DNA from: DASPKS01 sp035628035
GTDB lineage: Bacteria > Bacteroidota > Rhodothermia > Rhodothermales > Rubricoccaceae
Length of the DNA: 16,243 nt
Direction of reading: 5' to 3'
NCBI GenBank assembly: GCA_035628035.1
Contig: DASPKS010000163.1
Coordinates: 1 to 16,243 of the forward strand
Of this stretch, positions 5,642 through 12,998 are shown piece after piece; position 1 is the first letter of the stretch, and each line of letters starts with the position of its first letter. Made by a program: the position numbers and the translations under genes. The notes under the pieces are model-generated. The model saw only the letters and a list, made by a program, of their open reading frames with translations. It ran no database searches and was not told the origin of the DNA.

Positions 5642-6567
5642 GGGGAAAGGGGGCTGGGGTTGGGGGAGGGTGCTTCGGTGCTCGGATCTCTCGGTTCGTC
5701 TTCCGTCGTATCGGATGCGTCGTGCGCAGCGTCCGCCGTCGTGTCCGTTGCGAAGGCCAGGCGCTGCGCGGTGGGCTCGCCCTGCGTAACCACCTGCCCG
5801 TCGAAGCGGAGGTCGACGAGGCGGATCGGCGTCTGTGGGCGGGGGAGGACGGCCTGCGCCCAGAAGGCGCGGAGGCGACGGAGCTTGTCCGACGCGTCGC
5901 CGCGCCCGAGGCGGACGGGCAGCGACCCACGCCCCTCGACAGGCGGCGTGAGCAGCGTGGCCCCGCCGGCGCCCCATGTGATCTCGGAGACGAGGGCGTC
6001 AGCGGCGGGGTCGCTCGCGCGCACCTCGGCGAGGGCGGCGAGGAGGTCGCGGAGGGCGCGGTCGCGCACGGGCCGGCGGGGGTGGTACGCCGGGAGCCGC
6101 CCACGCAGGAGCGGCACGTCGTAAGCGGCCCCGCGCGCGAGCGGCATCGCGTAGCCCTCGCCGTCGAGGTAGTGGCTCGGGCGGCCGTCGGCGGTGAGGA
6201 CGAGCGCGGCCGGCTCGCGCTCGACCACGCGCACAGCCAGCGTGCCCGTGGGGTAGCGGCGCACCGTCGCCGAGCGCACCCACGGGTGGCGGGCCATCCG
6301 GTCGGCCACGAGGAGGGGCTGGAGGGCGAAGAGCCGGTCGGCCGTCGAGTCATCCTCGACGCCCTCCCGCGCGACGTGGAGGTGGGCGAGGCGGACGAGC
6401 TCCTCCGCCTGCGCGTGCCGGTTGCCCTCGACCGTCACCCGCCGGAGCGGCAGGGTGTCCTGCCACCGCCACGCGAGGGCGACGAGCGCGCCCACCACGA
6501 GCACGCCGGCCCCCAGGGCAAGGCGGCGGAGCCGCTGGCGCAAGCGGTCGTGCTTGGTCGTCGCCAT
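5638..6567 (-). CDS. ftsQ: Cell division protein FtsQ/DivIB
   Basis: Bitopic inner-membrane divisome protein of 309 aa that links early (FtsA/FtsZ) and late (FtsW/FtsI) components. Seen: a short basic cytoplasmic N terminus (KHDRLRQRLRR), one transmembrane helix at about 16-33 (LALGAGVLVVGALVALAW), a POTRA domain beginning at LRRVTVEGNR (41-50) with HPWVRSATVRRYPTGTLAVRVVERE split across its end, then the FtsQ beta domain ending near LVDLRFDGQVV. FtsQ is poorly conserved in sequence, so position between murC and ftsA supports the call. The last 40 or so residues are an acidic, Thr/Ser/Pro-rich tail without evident fold, ending SPNPSPLSP; part of its DNA resembles the repeats at 2881-2897 and 10367-10383. 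The ATG shares one base with the murC stop (TGATG). Confidence 0.93.
   Translation of the reverse strand: MATTKHDRLRQRLRRLALGAGVLVVGALVALAWRWQDTLPLRRVTVEGNRHAQAEELVRLAHLHVAREGVEDDSTADRLFALQPLLVADRMARHPWVRSATVRRYPTGTLAVRVVEREPAALVLTADGRPSHYLDGEGYAMPLARGAAYDVPLLRGRLPAYHPRRPVRDRALRDLLAALAEVRASDPAADALVSEITWGAGGATLLTPPVEGRGSLPVRLGRGDASDKLRRLRAFWAQAVLPRPQTPIRLVDLRFDGQVVTQGEPTAQRLAFATDTTADAAHDASDTTEDEPRDPSTEAPSPNPSPLSP
5673..5697. repeat. Degenerate repeat copy inside the 3' end of ftsQ
   Basis: CTTCGGTGCTCGGATCT (5673-5689) matches CTTCGGTCCTCGGGTCT at 10367-10383 (end of the murD-ftsW hairpin) at 15 of 17 positions. CTCGGATCTCTCGGTTC (5681-5697) matches 2881-2897 in the ftsZ-proximal palindrome at 13 of 17 positions, with all differences being C/T transitions. 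It encodes part of the low-complexity FtsQ tail. A clear opposing arm is not visible here, so this may be a half-copy or decayed copy. GC-rich low-complexity sequence makes chance similarity possible. Confidence 0.4.
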
Positions 6568-7988
6568 CACGCAGCGGGCTGGCCCTCGCGGGCGGTGAGG
6601 AGGTCGAGGAACGCCTCGCCGGCGCGCCACACGTCGCCGGCGCCCATCGTCACGACGAGGTCACCCTCGGTGCAGAGGTCGAGGAGGTAGGCCGGGAGGG
6701 CCACCTTGTTGGCGACGTAGTGGACGTCGCGGTGGCCGGCGTGGCGCGCGCCGTCGACGAGCATCTCGCCGTTGACGCCGGGAAGGGGCTGCTCCCGCGC
6801 GGGGTACACGTCGGTGAGGACGAGGACGTCGGCGTTGTAGAAGGCGCGGGCGAAGGCGTCGGCGAGGTCGCGCGTGCGGGAGTAGAGGTGCGGCTGGAAG
6901 ACGGCGACGATGCGGTGGTCGGGCCACCCCTTGTCGGCGGCCGCCAGCGTCGCCTCGATCTCCGTCGGGTGGTGCGCGTAGTCGTCCACGACGAGGATGC
7001 CCTGCGCCTCGCCCTTGATCTCGAACCGCCGCTCGACGCCGCTGTACTTCCCGATGGCGCGCTGGATCGTCTCGAACGGCACGTCGAGCTCCAGCCCGAC
7101 GGCCACGGCGGCCAGCGCGTTGCGGACGTTGTGCAGGCCTGGCGCGTGGAGCGTGATCCCGCCGAGGCGGTCGGCGCCGCGGTACACGTCGAACTGCATC
7201 GACGAGCGGACCTGCTCGACGGCCTCGGCGCGGAGCGTGGCCTGCCGGCTCGTGCCATAGGTGATGACGCGGCGGTGGAGGCGCGGGATGAGCTCGCGCA
7301 CGTTGGGGTCGTCGAGGCAGAGGATCGAGGCGCCGAAGAAGGGGACCGAGTCGGCGAACTGCGCGAAGGCGTCGCGGATGTCGTCGAGGTCCTTGTAGAT
7401 GTCGAGGTGGTCGGCCTCGAGCGTGGTGATGACGGCGAGGGCCGGCGTGAGGCGGAGGAACGTGCGGTCGTACTCGTCGGCCTCGATGACGATGAGGTCG
7501 CCCGCGCCGGAGACGGCGTTCGAGCCGAACACGGCCACCTTCCCGCCGACGATGATCGTGGGGTCGAACCCGGCCTCTTGCGTGACGAGCCCTACGAGGG
7601 TCGTCGTCGTCGTCTTGCCGTGGGTGCCGGCCACGCCGATCCCGTACTTCATCCGCATCAGTTCGCCGAGCATCTCGGCCCGCCCGATGAGCGGGATCAG
7701 CCGGCGCTCGGCCTCCAGCGTCTCGGGGTTCTCCTTCGGCTTCACCGCCGACGAGTAGACGACGACGTCGGCCTCCTGAACGTTCGTCTCGGCGTGGCCC
7801 TCATAGATCGTCGCGCCGAGCTTCTCGAGGTGGGCCGTGACCTCGCTCTTCTTGAGGTCGGAGCCGGACACGCGGAAGCCGCGCGCGAGGAGGACCTCGG
7901 CGATGGACGACATCCCGATGCCGCCGATGCCCACCATGTGGACATTCTGGATGCGCCCGAGCGCGGCCTGTCGGCGGGGGGCGTTCAT
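6567..7988 (-). CDS. murC: UDP-N-acetylmuramate--L-alanine ligase
   Basis: Cytoplasmic Mur ligase of 473 aa that adds L-alanine to UDP-MurNAc with ATP, the first step of peptide-stem assembly. Seen: the N-terminal Rossmann-like UDP-binding segment MVGIGGIGMSSIAEVL at 18-33, SGSDLKKSEV at 41-50, the SSAVK segment at 79-83, and the ATP P-loop GTHGKTTTT at 121-129, whose His is typical of MurC. The central-domain motifs EADEYDRTF and LEADHLDIY follow, then DDYAHHPTEI and FQPHLYSRT in the C-terminal domain. All three Mur ligase domains are complete. The ATG overlaps the murG stop as ATGA, and the stop overlaps the ftsQ start. The start at 7988 is supported by that overlap and by the motif lying soon after it. 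Confidence 0.98.
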   Translation of the reverse strand: MNAPRRQAALGRIQNVHMVGIGGIGMSSIAEVLLARGFRVSGSDLKKSEVTAHLEKLGATIYEGHAETNVQEADVVVYSSAVKPKENPETLEAERRLIPLIGRAEMLGELMRMKYGIGVAGTHGKTTTTTLVGLVTQEAGFDPTIIVGGKVAVFGSNAVSGAGDLIVIEADEYDRTFLRLTPALAVITTLEADHLDIYKDLDDIRDAFAQFADSVPFFGASILCLDDPNVRELIPRLHRRVITYGTSRQATLRAEAVEQVRSSMQFDVYRGADRLGGITLHAPGLHNVRNALAAVAVGLELDVPFETIQRAIGKYSGVERRFEIKGEAQGILVVDDYAHHPTEIEATLAAADKGWPDHRIVAVFQPHLYSRTRDLADAFARAFYNADVLVLTDVYPAREQPLPGVNGEMLVDGARHAGHRDVHYVANKVALPAYLLDLCTEGDLVVTMGAGDVWRAGEAFLDLLTAREGQPAA

Positions 7989-9157
7989 CGGGCGCGCGCC
8001 TTGGCGAGTTCGAGGACGGCGTCGGCGATCTGCGCGGCGGCGTCGGGGCGAGCGATCTCGCGGGCGGCCTCCTCCATGTCGAGGCGGCGCGGCACGTCGG
8101 CGAGGAGGGGCGGGACGACGTCGGCGAAGTGGTCGGCGAGGTCCGGCTCGGCGAGGAGCACGGCGGCGCCGGCGCGCGCCAGCGCGCGGGCGTTCTTCGT
8201 CTGGTGATCGGCCGTCACGTTGGGGCTCGGCACGAGCACGGCGGGCGTGCCCGTCACGGCCAGCTCGGAGCAGGTGATGGCGCCGGCGCGGCAGAGCGCG
8301 AGGTCGGCCGCGGCGTAGGCGAGGTCCATCCGCTCGACGTACGGCATCAGCCGGAGGCGCGGGTGCGCCGGGACCTCGGCGCGGAGCGCGTCGAAGTAGC
8401 GCGGGCCCGTCTGCCACAGCACGAACGTCCGCTCGTTCGCGAGGAGCGCGTCGAGGTGCGCGCGGAGGGCCGCGTTGATCGGGCCGGCGCCGAGCGAGCC
8501 GCCCATCACGAGGAGGACGTGGCTGCGCTCGGGGATCTCCCAGTGCGCGCGGGCCTCGGCCGGGTCCGCCTCCGCGAGGTCGGCGCGGACGGGGTTGCCG
8601 GCGAGCACGCACTTCCGCGCGGGGAAGGAGGCCCGCGCCGCCTCGAAGGCGATGAAGATGCGCTCGGCGAAGCGGGCGAGCAGCTTGTTCGTCGCGCCGG
8701 CGTAGGCGTTCTGCTCCTGGAGCACGAGCGCGCGCCCGCGCATCGCGGCGGCGAGGCCGACCGGCCCGGAGGCGTAGCCGCCCGTGCCCACCACCACGTC
8801 GGGGTCGAACCCGTCGACGATCCGCAGGCTCTCGCGGAGGCCGCGCGCGAGCTTGAGCGGGAGCGCCGCGTTCCGCTGGAGCGCCTCGGCCGAAAGCCCG
8901 CGCTGGAAGCCCGAGACGGGGACGGCGTGGATGGGGTAGCCCGCCTTGGGAACGGCCTCCCACTCCATCCGCTCGCGCGTCCCCGCGAACGCGATGGCCG
9001 CCGCCGGGTGCTTCGCGCGGATCGCGTCGGCGATGGCGATGGCGGGATACACGTGCCCGCCCGTGCCGCCGCACGCGAGGAGCACACGGGGCGTCCCGGC
9101 GGGAAGCGTTTCCACCCGGACGGTCGGCGGGGCGCTATGGGCGACGGCCGCCGTCAT
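7985..9157 (-). CDS. murG: UDP-N-acetylglucosamine:lipid I N-acetylglucosaminyltransferase
   Basis: Membrane-associated GT-B glycosyltransferase of 390 aa that converts lipid I to lipid II on the cytoplasmic face. Seen: the acceptor-side glycine-rich loop CGGTGGHVYPA at 29-39, a second loop GTGGYASGPV, the motif LQEQNAYAGATNK, the third G-loop MGGSLGA, and the donor-binding CRAGAITCSEL followed by TADHQTKNA. The protein carries roughly 15 more N-terminal residues than E. coli MurG before the first glycine loop. The ATG at 9157 is preferred because it overlaps the ftsW stop as ATGA; a GTG at codon 15 is an alternative. It is flanked by ftsW and murC, the usual order, fitting supply of lipid II to the adjacent flippase/polymerase step. 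Confidence 0.98.
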   Translation of the reverse strand: MTAAVAHSAPPTVRVETLPAGTPRVLLACGGTGGHVYPAIAIADAIRAKHPAAAIAFAGTRERMEWEAVPKAGYPIHAVPVSGFQRGLSAEALQRNAALPLKLARGLRESLRIVDGFDPDVVVGTGGYASGPVGLAAAMRGRALVLQEQNAYAGATNKLLARFAERIFIAFEAARASFPARKCVLAGNPVRADLAEADPAEARAHWEIPERSHVLLVMGGSLGAGPINAALRAHLDALLANERTFVLWQTGPRYFDALRAEVPAHPRLRLMPYVERMDLAYAAADLALCRAGAITCSELAVTGTPAVLVPSPNVTADHQTKNARALARAGAAVLLAEPDLADHFADVVPPLLADVPRRLDMEEAAREIARPDAAAQIADAVLELAKARAR

Positions 9158-10302
9158 GCGTCGCGGGCGTGGCGCGAGATGTTGAGGAGGATGCCGACCA
9201 TCGCGCCGGTGGCGAGCATGGACGTGCCGCCGTAGGAGACGAACGGCATTGGGAGCCCCGTTACGGGGAACAGCCCCGACGCCACCGCCGCGTTGACGAA
9301 CCCGTAGAGGACGACGGCCGTCGTGAGCCCCGTCGCGAGGAAGAGCCCGAGCGGGTCGGGCGCGCCGCGCGCGATGCGGAGGTACCCGCGGAGGAGCAGG
9401 TACACGAACACGAGCAGCAGCGCCGTCGCGCCGAGCAGCCCGTACTCCTCGGCGATGATGGCGAAGATGAAGTCGTTGTAGGGCGCCGGCAGGAAGTCGC
9501 GCTGGACGCTGTGGCCGGGCCCGACGCCGGTGAGCCCGCCCATCGCGAAGGCGATCCGCGCCTGCTCGGCCTGGTACCCCTCCTCCTGCGCGTCGAAGAC
9601 CTCGGCGTGCTCGGTGTTCGGGAAGATCTTGATCCCGAGGAACGACTCGATGCGGGCGGCGCGCTGCGGCGACGACAGGAGGAGCAGCACGGCGAGGACG
9701 GCGAAGATGGCGCCCGTCCCGAGGAGGTGCAGCACGCGCACGCGGCCGACGAACAGCATCACGCCGACGCTCGCGAGGAGCACTGCCGCCGTTGAGAGGT
9801 TCTCGACGCCGATGAGGAGGAGCGTCGGCCCGATCCACACGAGGAGCGGGACGTAGGCCCGGTGGAAGTCCTCGACGTAGGGCTGCTTCTTCGCCAGCAG
9901 CACGGCCACATGGAGGAGGAGCGCGACCTTCGCGAAGTCCGACGGCTGGAACGAGATGGGCCCGAGCTCCAGCCAGCGCGTCGCCCCGCCGGAGGCCACG
10001 CCTACCACCTGAACGGCCGCGAGCAGCCCGAGTGCGCCGACGAGGAGCGGCTTCGAGAGCCGCGCGAGCGTCCGGTAGTCCACGAACGAGCACACGCCGA
10101 CGGCGCCGAGGGCGAGCCCGACGCGGAGGAGGTGCTTGAGGAGGAAGCGCTCGGCGTCGCCGTCGGAGCGCGTCTCGGCCATGAACGCGATGGCGCTGTA
10201 GACGGCGGCCACGCCCACCGCCGCGAGCACGAGCACGGCCGCCACGACGGCCTTGTCGGCCGGCGGGAGGGCGAGGGTCTTGGCGTTGGCGGTAGTGGAC
10301 AT
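9154..10302 (-). CDS. ftsW: Septal peptidoglycan polymerase FtsW (SEDS family)
   Basis: Polytopic inner-membrane SEDS glycosyltransferase of 382 aa that polymerises lipid II at the division septum together with the class B penicillin-binding protein FtsI. About ten hydrophobic segments are visible. Motifs: GATRWLELGPISFQPSDFAK around 106-124, ENLSTAAVL (167-175, where many homologues have a Pro-Asp-x-Gly-Thr version), an extracytoplasmic stretch with QAEQARIAFAMGG and GPGHS, NDFIFAIIAEE at 276-286 with the conserved Asp D277 thought to be catalytic in the family, and PMPFVSYGGTSM at 351-362. FtsW rather than RodA is chosen from its place between murD and murG. The start lies 17 bases beyond a strong hairpin that follows murD; no clear Shine-Dalgarno sequence is present. 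Confidence 0.96.
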   Translation of the reverse strand: MSTTANAKTLALPPADKAVVAAVLVLAAVGVAAVYSAIAFMAETRSDGDAERFLLKHLLRVGLALGAVGVCSFVDYRTLARLSKPLLVGALGLLAAVQVVGVASGGATRWLELGPISFQPSDFAKVALLLHVAVLLAKKQPYVEDFHRAYVPLLVWIGPTLLLIGVENLSTAAVLLASVGVMLFVGRVRVLHLLGTGAIFAVLAVLLLLSSPQRAARIESFLGIKIFPNTEHAEVFDAQEEGYQAEQARIAFAMGGLTGVGPGHSVQRDFLPAPYNDFIFAIIAEEYGLLGATALLLVFVYLLLRGYLRIARGAPDPLGLFLATGLTTAVVLYGFVNAAVASGLFPVTGLPMPFVSYGGTSMLATGAMVGILLNISRHARDA

Positions 10303-10319
10303 CGTTTCGGGAGACGGAC

Positions 10320-10374
10320 GACCGAAGACGGAGGACAGAGAGGCGGGAGGCGCCGTCTTCCTCCGTCTTCGGTC
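10320..10374. repeat. Perfect 16-bp inverted repeat between murD and ftsW
   Basis: GACCGAAGACGGAGGA (10320-10335) is exactly complementary to TCCTCCGTCTTCGGTC (10359-10374). The 23-base interior holds a further GGCG/CGCC stem (10342-10345 and 10351-10354). It starts 7 bases after the murD stop and ends 17 bases before the ftsW ATG on the minus strand, filling most of the 79-base gap. No T-run follows, so a plain intrinsic terminator is unlikely; attenuation, mRNA processing or 3'-end protection are possible, as is a REP/MITE-like remnant. The CCGTCTTC motif occurs twice within the right half. Confidence 0.85.
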
Positions 10375-10381
10375 CTCGGGT

Positions 10382-11806
10382 CTATAGGCTCATCACGAGG
10401 CGCTTGAAGGTGTCGCCGCGGTCCTCGTAGTTCTCGAACATGTCGAACGAGGCGCAGGCAGGGCTGAGCAGAACGGTGTCGCCCGGCTCGGCCATGAGGC
10501 GGGCGAACTGGATGGCCTCCTCCATGGTGTGGGCGCGGGCGGTCTGGGCGGTGTGCGGGCCCAGCTCGGCGAGCACCTTGTCCCCGCTCTCGCCGAGGGC
10601 CACGAGCCCCTTCACCTTCTCGGCGACGAGCGGCTTGAGCGGGCCGTAGTCGTTCCCCTTGTCGCGGCCGCCCGCGATGAGGATCACGTTGCCGGGGAAG
10701 CTTTCGAGCGCGTACCACACGGCGTTGACGTTCGTCGCCTTCGAGTCGTTGACGAAGGCGACGTCGTGGAGGGAGCGGACCTTCTCGAGCCGGTGCGGCA
10801 CGCCCTCGAACGACGTCAGGCTCTGGCGCACGACGTCGCTCTGGATCTCCATCGCGCGGGCCGCGATGGCCGCGGCGAGGGAGTTGTAGAGGTTGTGGCG
10901 CCCGCGGAGCGCCAGGTCGGACGTGGGCATGAGTTCCTCGGGGTGAATCACGGGGGACTGGGGGTCGAGGGCGCCGTGGGGAAGGGTCGCCGTGGGGAGG
11001 GCTAGGACGATGGTGCCATTCCCGCTGGTATCCCAGCGGACGAACGCGCCGCGCTCGAGCTCGCGCTCGATGGAGAACCCGTACGGCACGAGCCCGCGCT
11101 TCGCCGCCGCCATCGCCACGTAGTCCCGCACCAGCTCGTCGTCCTCGTTGTAGACGAGCCAGTCGCCGGGCTGCTGGTTGGCGAAGACGCGGAATTTGCT
11201 CTGCGCATACTGGTTGAAGTCGTGGTCGTACCGGTCGAGGTGGTCGGGGGTGATGTTGAGGAGGACCGCCACGCGGGGGCGGAACGTGGCGGTGTGGTCG
11301 AGCTGGAAGCTGGACACCTCCAGCACGACGGCGGTCTTCTCGCCGACCTGCTCGACGTAGTCCGCGAACGGATAGCCGATGTTGCCGGCGACGACGTGGT
11401 CGCGGTGGGCTGTGCGGAAGAGGTGGGCGACGAGGCTGGTCGTGGTCGTCTTCCCGTTCGAGCCGGTCACGGCCACGATGGGCCCCCGGCAGAGCCAGCT
11501 CGCCACCTCGACCTCGGAGTAGACCGGGATCCGCTGGCGGAGGGCCTGCTGGATGAGCGGGATCGTGCTGGGCACGCCCGGCGAGAGCACGAACAGGTCG
11601 GCTTCGAGGGCGCGGCGGGTGTGCCCACCGAACTCGTACCGGACGCCGGCGTCCTCGAGCCGCTCGGCGAGCCGCTCGTCGGCGGGCCCCTGCTCGGTCA
11701 GGAACACCCGCGCGCCGTAGCGGGCGAGCAGCCGCGCGGCAGCCAGCCCGCTCCGGGCTCCGCCGACGACGGTGACGTGCTTCCCTTTGAGGTCGCTGGG
11801 GTTCAT
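10382..11806 (-). CDS. murD: UDP-N-acetylmuramoylalanine--D-glutamate ligase
   Basis: Cytoplasmic Mur ligase of 474 aa that adds D-glutamate to UDP-MurNAc-L-Ala. Seen: an N-terminal Rossmann-type segment VTVVGGARSGLAAARLL at 11-27, LSPGVP at 74-79, the P-loop GSNGKTTTT at 115-123, GNIGYP at 141-146, LEVSSFQLD at 162-170, NITPDHLDRY in the central domain, then LRGRHNLYN, NDSKATN, IAGGRDKG and the C-terminal LLSPACASFDMFENYEDRG split by the family pattern. It is somewhat longer than E. coli MurD (438 aa), mainly from a Pro-rich stretch at about 266-293 (ATLPHGALDPQSP region) just before LRGRHN, whose DNA includes a near-tandem repeat. The ATG at 11806 follows the mraY stop by 32 bases; a GGAGG lies about 12 bases upstream, rather far. 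Confidence 0.97.
   Translation of the reverse strand: MNPSDLKGKHVTVVGGARSGLAAARLLARYGARVFLTEQGPADERLAERLEDAGVRYEFGGHTRRALEADLFVLSPGVPSTIPLIQQALRQRIPVYSEVEVASWLCRGPIVAVTGSNGKTTTTSLVAHLFRTAHRDHVVAGNIGYPFADYVEQVGEKTAVVLEVSSFQLDHTATFRPRVAVLLNITPDHLDRYDHDFNQYAQSKFRVFANQQPGDWLVYNEDDELVRDYVAMAAAKRGLVPYGFSIERELERGAFVRWDTSGNGTIVLALPTATLPHGALDPQSPVIHPEELMPTSDLALRGRHNLYNSLAAAIAARAMEIQSDVVRQSLTSFEGVPHRLEKVRSLHDVAFVNDSKATNVNAVWYALESFPGNVILIAGGRDKGNDYGPLKPLVAEKVKGLVALGESGDKVLAELGPHTAQTARAHTMEEAIQFARLMAEPGDTVLLSPACASFDMFENYEDRGDTFKRLVMSL
10972..11001. repeat. Near-tandem 16-base direct repeat within murD
   Basis: CGCCGTGGGGAAGGG (10972-10986) is followed, one base later, by CGCCGTGGGGAGGG (10988-11001), which differs by one missing A. 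It encodes part of the extra Pro-rich loop of MurD. It is probably a local duplication that lengthened a surface loop. Confidence 0.6.
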
Positions 11807-11825
11807 CGGGGGGAGGGGCCTCCGG

Positions 11826-11840
11826 GAAGGCGAAGCCTTC
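11826..11840. repeat. Short perfect hairpin at the mraY stop codon
   Basis: GAAGGC (11826-11831), loop GAA, GCCTTC (11835-11840) form a perfect 6-bp stem overlapping two bases of the mraY stop (11839-11841), about 20 bases before the murD ATG. There is no T-run. It could influence mraY-murD translational coupling or be chance in GC-rich sequence. Confidence 0.5.
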
Positions 11841-12993
11841 AGCGGATCCGGAGGAGGAACAGGGTGAGGATGACGAGGAGGGCGGTCACGATCCAGAACC
11901 GGATCACGATCTTCGACTCGTGCACGCCGAGGGCCTCGTAGTGGTGGTGGAGCGGGGCCATCCGGTACACCCGCCGCCCCTCGCCGTACCGCCGCTTCGT
12001 GTACTTGAACCAGGCGGTCTGGACGATCACGGAGAGCGTCTCGGCGAAGAACACCCCACACAGCACGGGGAGGTACAGCTCCTTCTTGATGAGGATGGCC
12101 AGCGTGCCGATGGCGGCGCCCAGCGCGAGGCTCCCCGTATCGCCCATGAACACCTGGGCGGGGTACCCGTTGTACCAGAGGAACCCGAAGCACGCCGCCG
12201 CCAGCGCCGCCGCGAACACCGTCAGTTCGCCGGTGTCGCGGACGTAGAGGTCGTTCACGAAGTCAGCCGCGATGGCGTTGCCGGTGATGTACACCATCGC
12301 GATGAGGCCGATGGAGACGAACGCGGCCGTCCCCGTCGTGAGCCCGTCGAGCCCGTCGGTGAGGTTCACCGCGTTCGAGACGCCCGTGAGGATGAACGTG
12401 ACGGCGAGGCCGTACACGAGGGGCGCGAGGGCCAGCCCCGTCCACGCCGTGAGCACGGCGTAGTCGAACGTGCCGTTCGGGAAGAAAGGCAGGCTCGTGA
12501 CGGTGTGGATGCCGTCGAGCCGCTCGTCGAGGAGCAGTGTGAGGCTGACGAGGAGGCCGAGGGCCATCTGCCCGGCCAGCTTCACCCGCGCGGCGATCCC
12601 TTCCTTGTTCTTCTTGACGACCTTGATGTAGTCGTCGGCGAAGCCAACGGCCCCCATCCAGAGCGTAGCGACGAGGGCGAGCCAGACGTACCGGTTCGTG
12701 AGGTCGCCCCAGAGCAGCGTCGCCCCGCCGAGCGCGAGGAGGATGATGACGCCGCCCATCGTGGCCGTCCCGCGCTTGTGCGCGTGGCTGACCACGCCGG
12801 CGTCGTCGCCCTCGCGGACGGTCTCGCGGAGCTGCTGCCGCCGCAGCCGGATGATGATCCGCTTCCCGCCGAAGATCCCGATGAGCAGCGCCGTCCCCGC
12901 CGCGAGCGTGGCGCGGACGGTGATGAACTGGAAGACGTCGAACCCGGGGGGGTCGAACTCTTGGTTCAGCCAGCGGAGGAGGAAGTAGAGCAT
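11839..12993 (-). CDS. mraY: Phospho-N-acetylmuramoyl-pentapeptide transferase
   Basis: Polytopic inner-membrane enzyme of 384 aa that moves phospho-MurNAc-pentapeptide onto undecaprenyl phosphate to form lipid I. About ten transmembrane helices are apparent. Seen: HKRGTATMGG at 72-81, the Mg-binding pair in GFADDYIKV (D120, D121), SNAVNLTDGLDGL at 206-218, the catalytic-loop motif FMGDTGSLALG at 282-292, and APLHHHYE with the three His at 349-351. The first 15-20 residues (MLYFLLRWL) form the first helix. The ATG at 12993 lies 5 bases after the murE stop. murF, which in many dcw clusters lies between murE and mraY, is absent here. No separate promoter is visible, so it probably shares the upstream transcript. 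Confidence 0.98.
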   Translation of the reverse strand: MLYFLLRWLNQEFDPPGFDVFQFITVRATLAAGTALLIGIFGGKRIIIRLRRQQLRETVREGDDAGVVSHAHKRGTATMGGVIILLALGGATLLWGDLTNRYVWLALVATLWMGAVGFADDYIKVVKKNKEGIAARVKLAGQMALGLLVSLTLLLDERLDGIHTVTSLPFFPNGTFDYAVLTAWTGLALAPLVYGLAVTFILTGVSNAVNLTDGLDGLTTGTAAFVSIGLIAMVYITGNAIAADFVNDLYVRDTGELTVFAAALAAACFGFLWYNGYPAQVFMGDTGSLALGAAIGTLAILIKKELYLPVLCGVFFAETLSVIVQTAWFKYTKRRYGEGRRVYRMAPLHHHYEALGVHESKIVIRFWIVTALLVILTLFLLRIR

Positions 12994-12998
12994 CGCGG

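Noticed and set aside
4413..6353. Long minus-strand open frame across ftsA and ftsQ
   Set aside because: A shifted frame over both genes; the sequence is almost entirely Arg, Pro, His and Gly.
6720..8207. Plus-strand open frame of 495 codons opposite murC and murG
   Set aside because: Antisense shadow of confidently identified Mur genes, with no domain signal.
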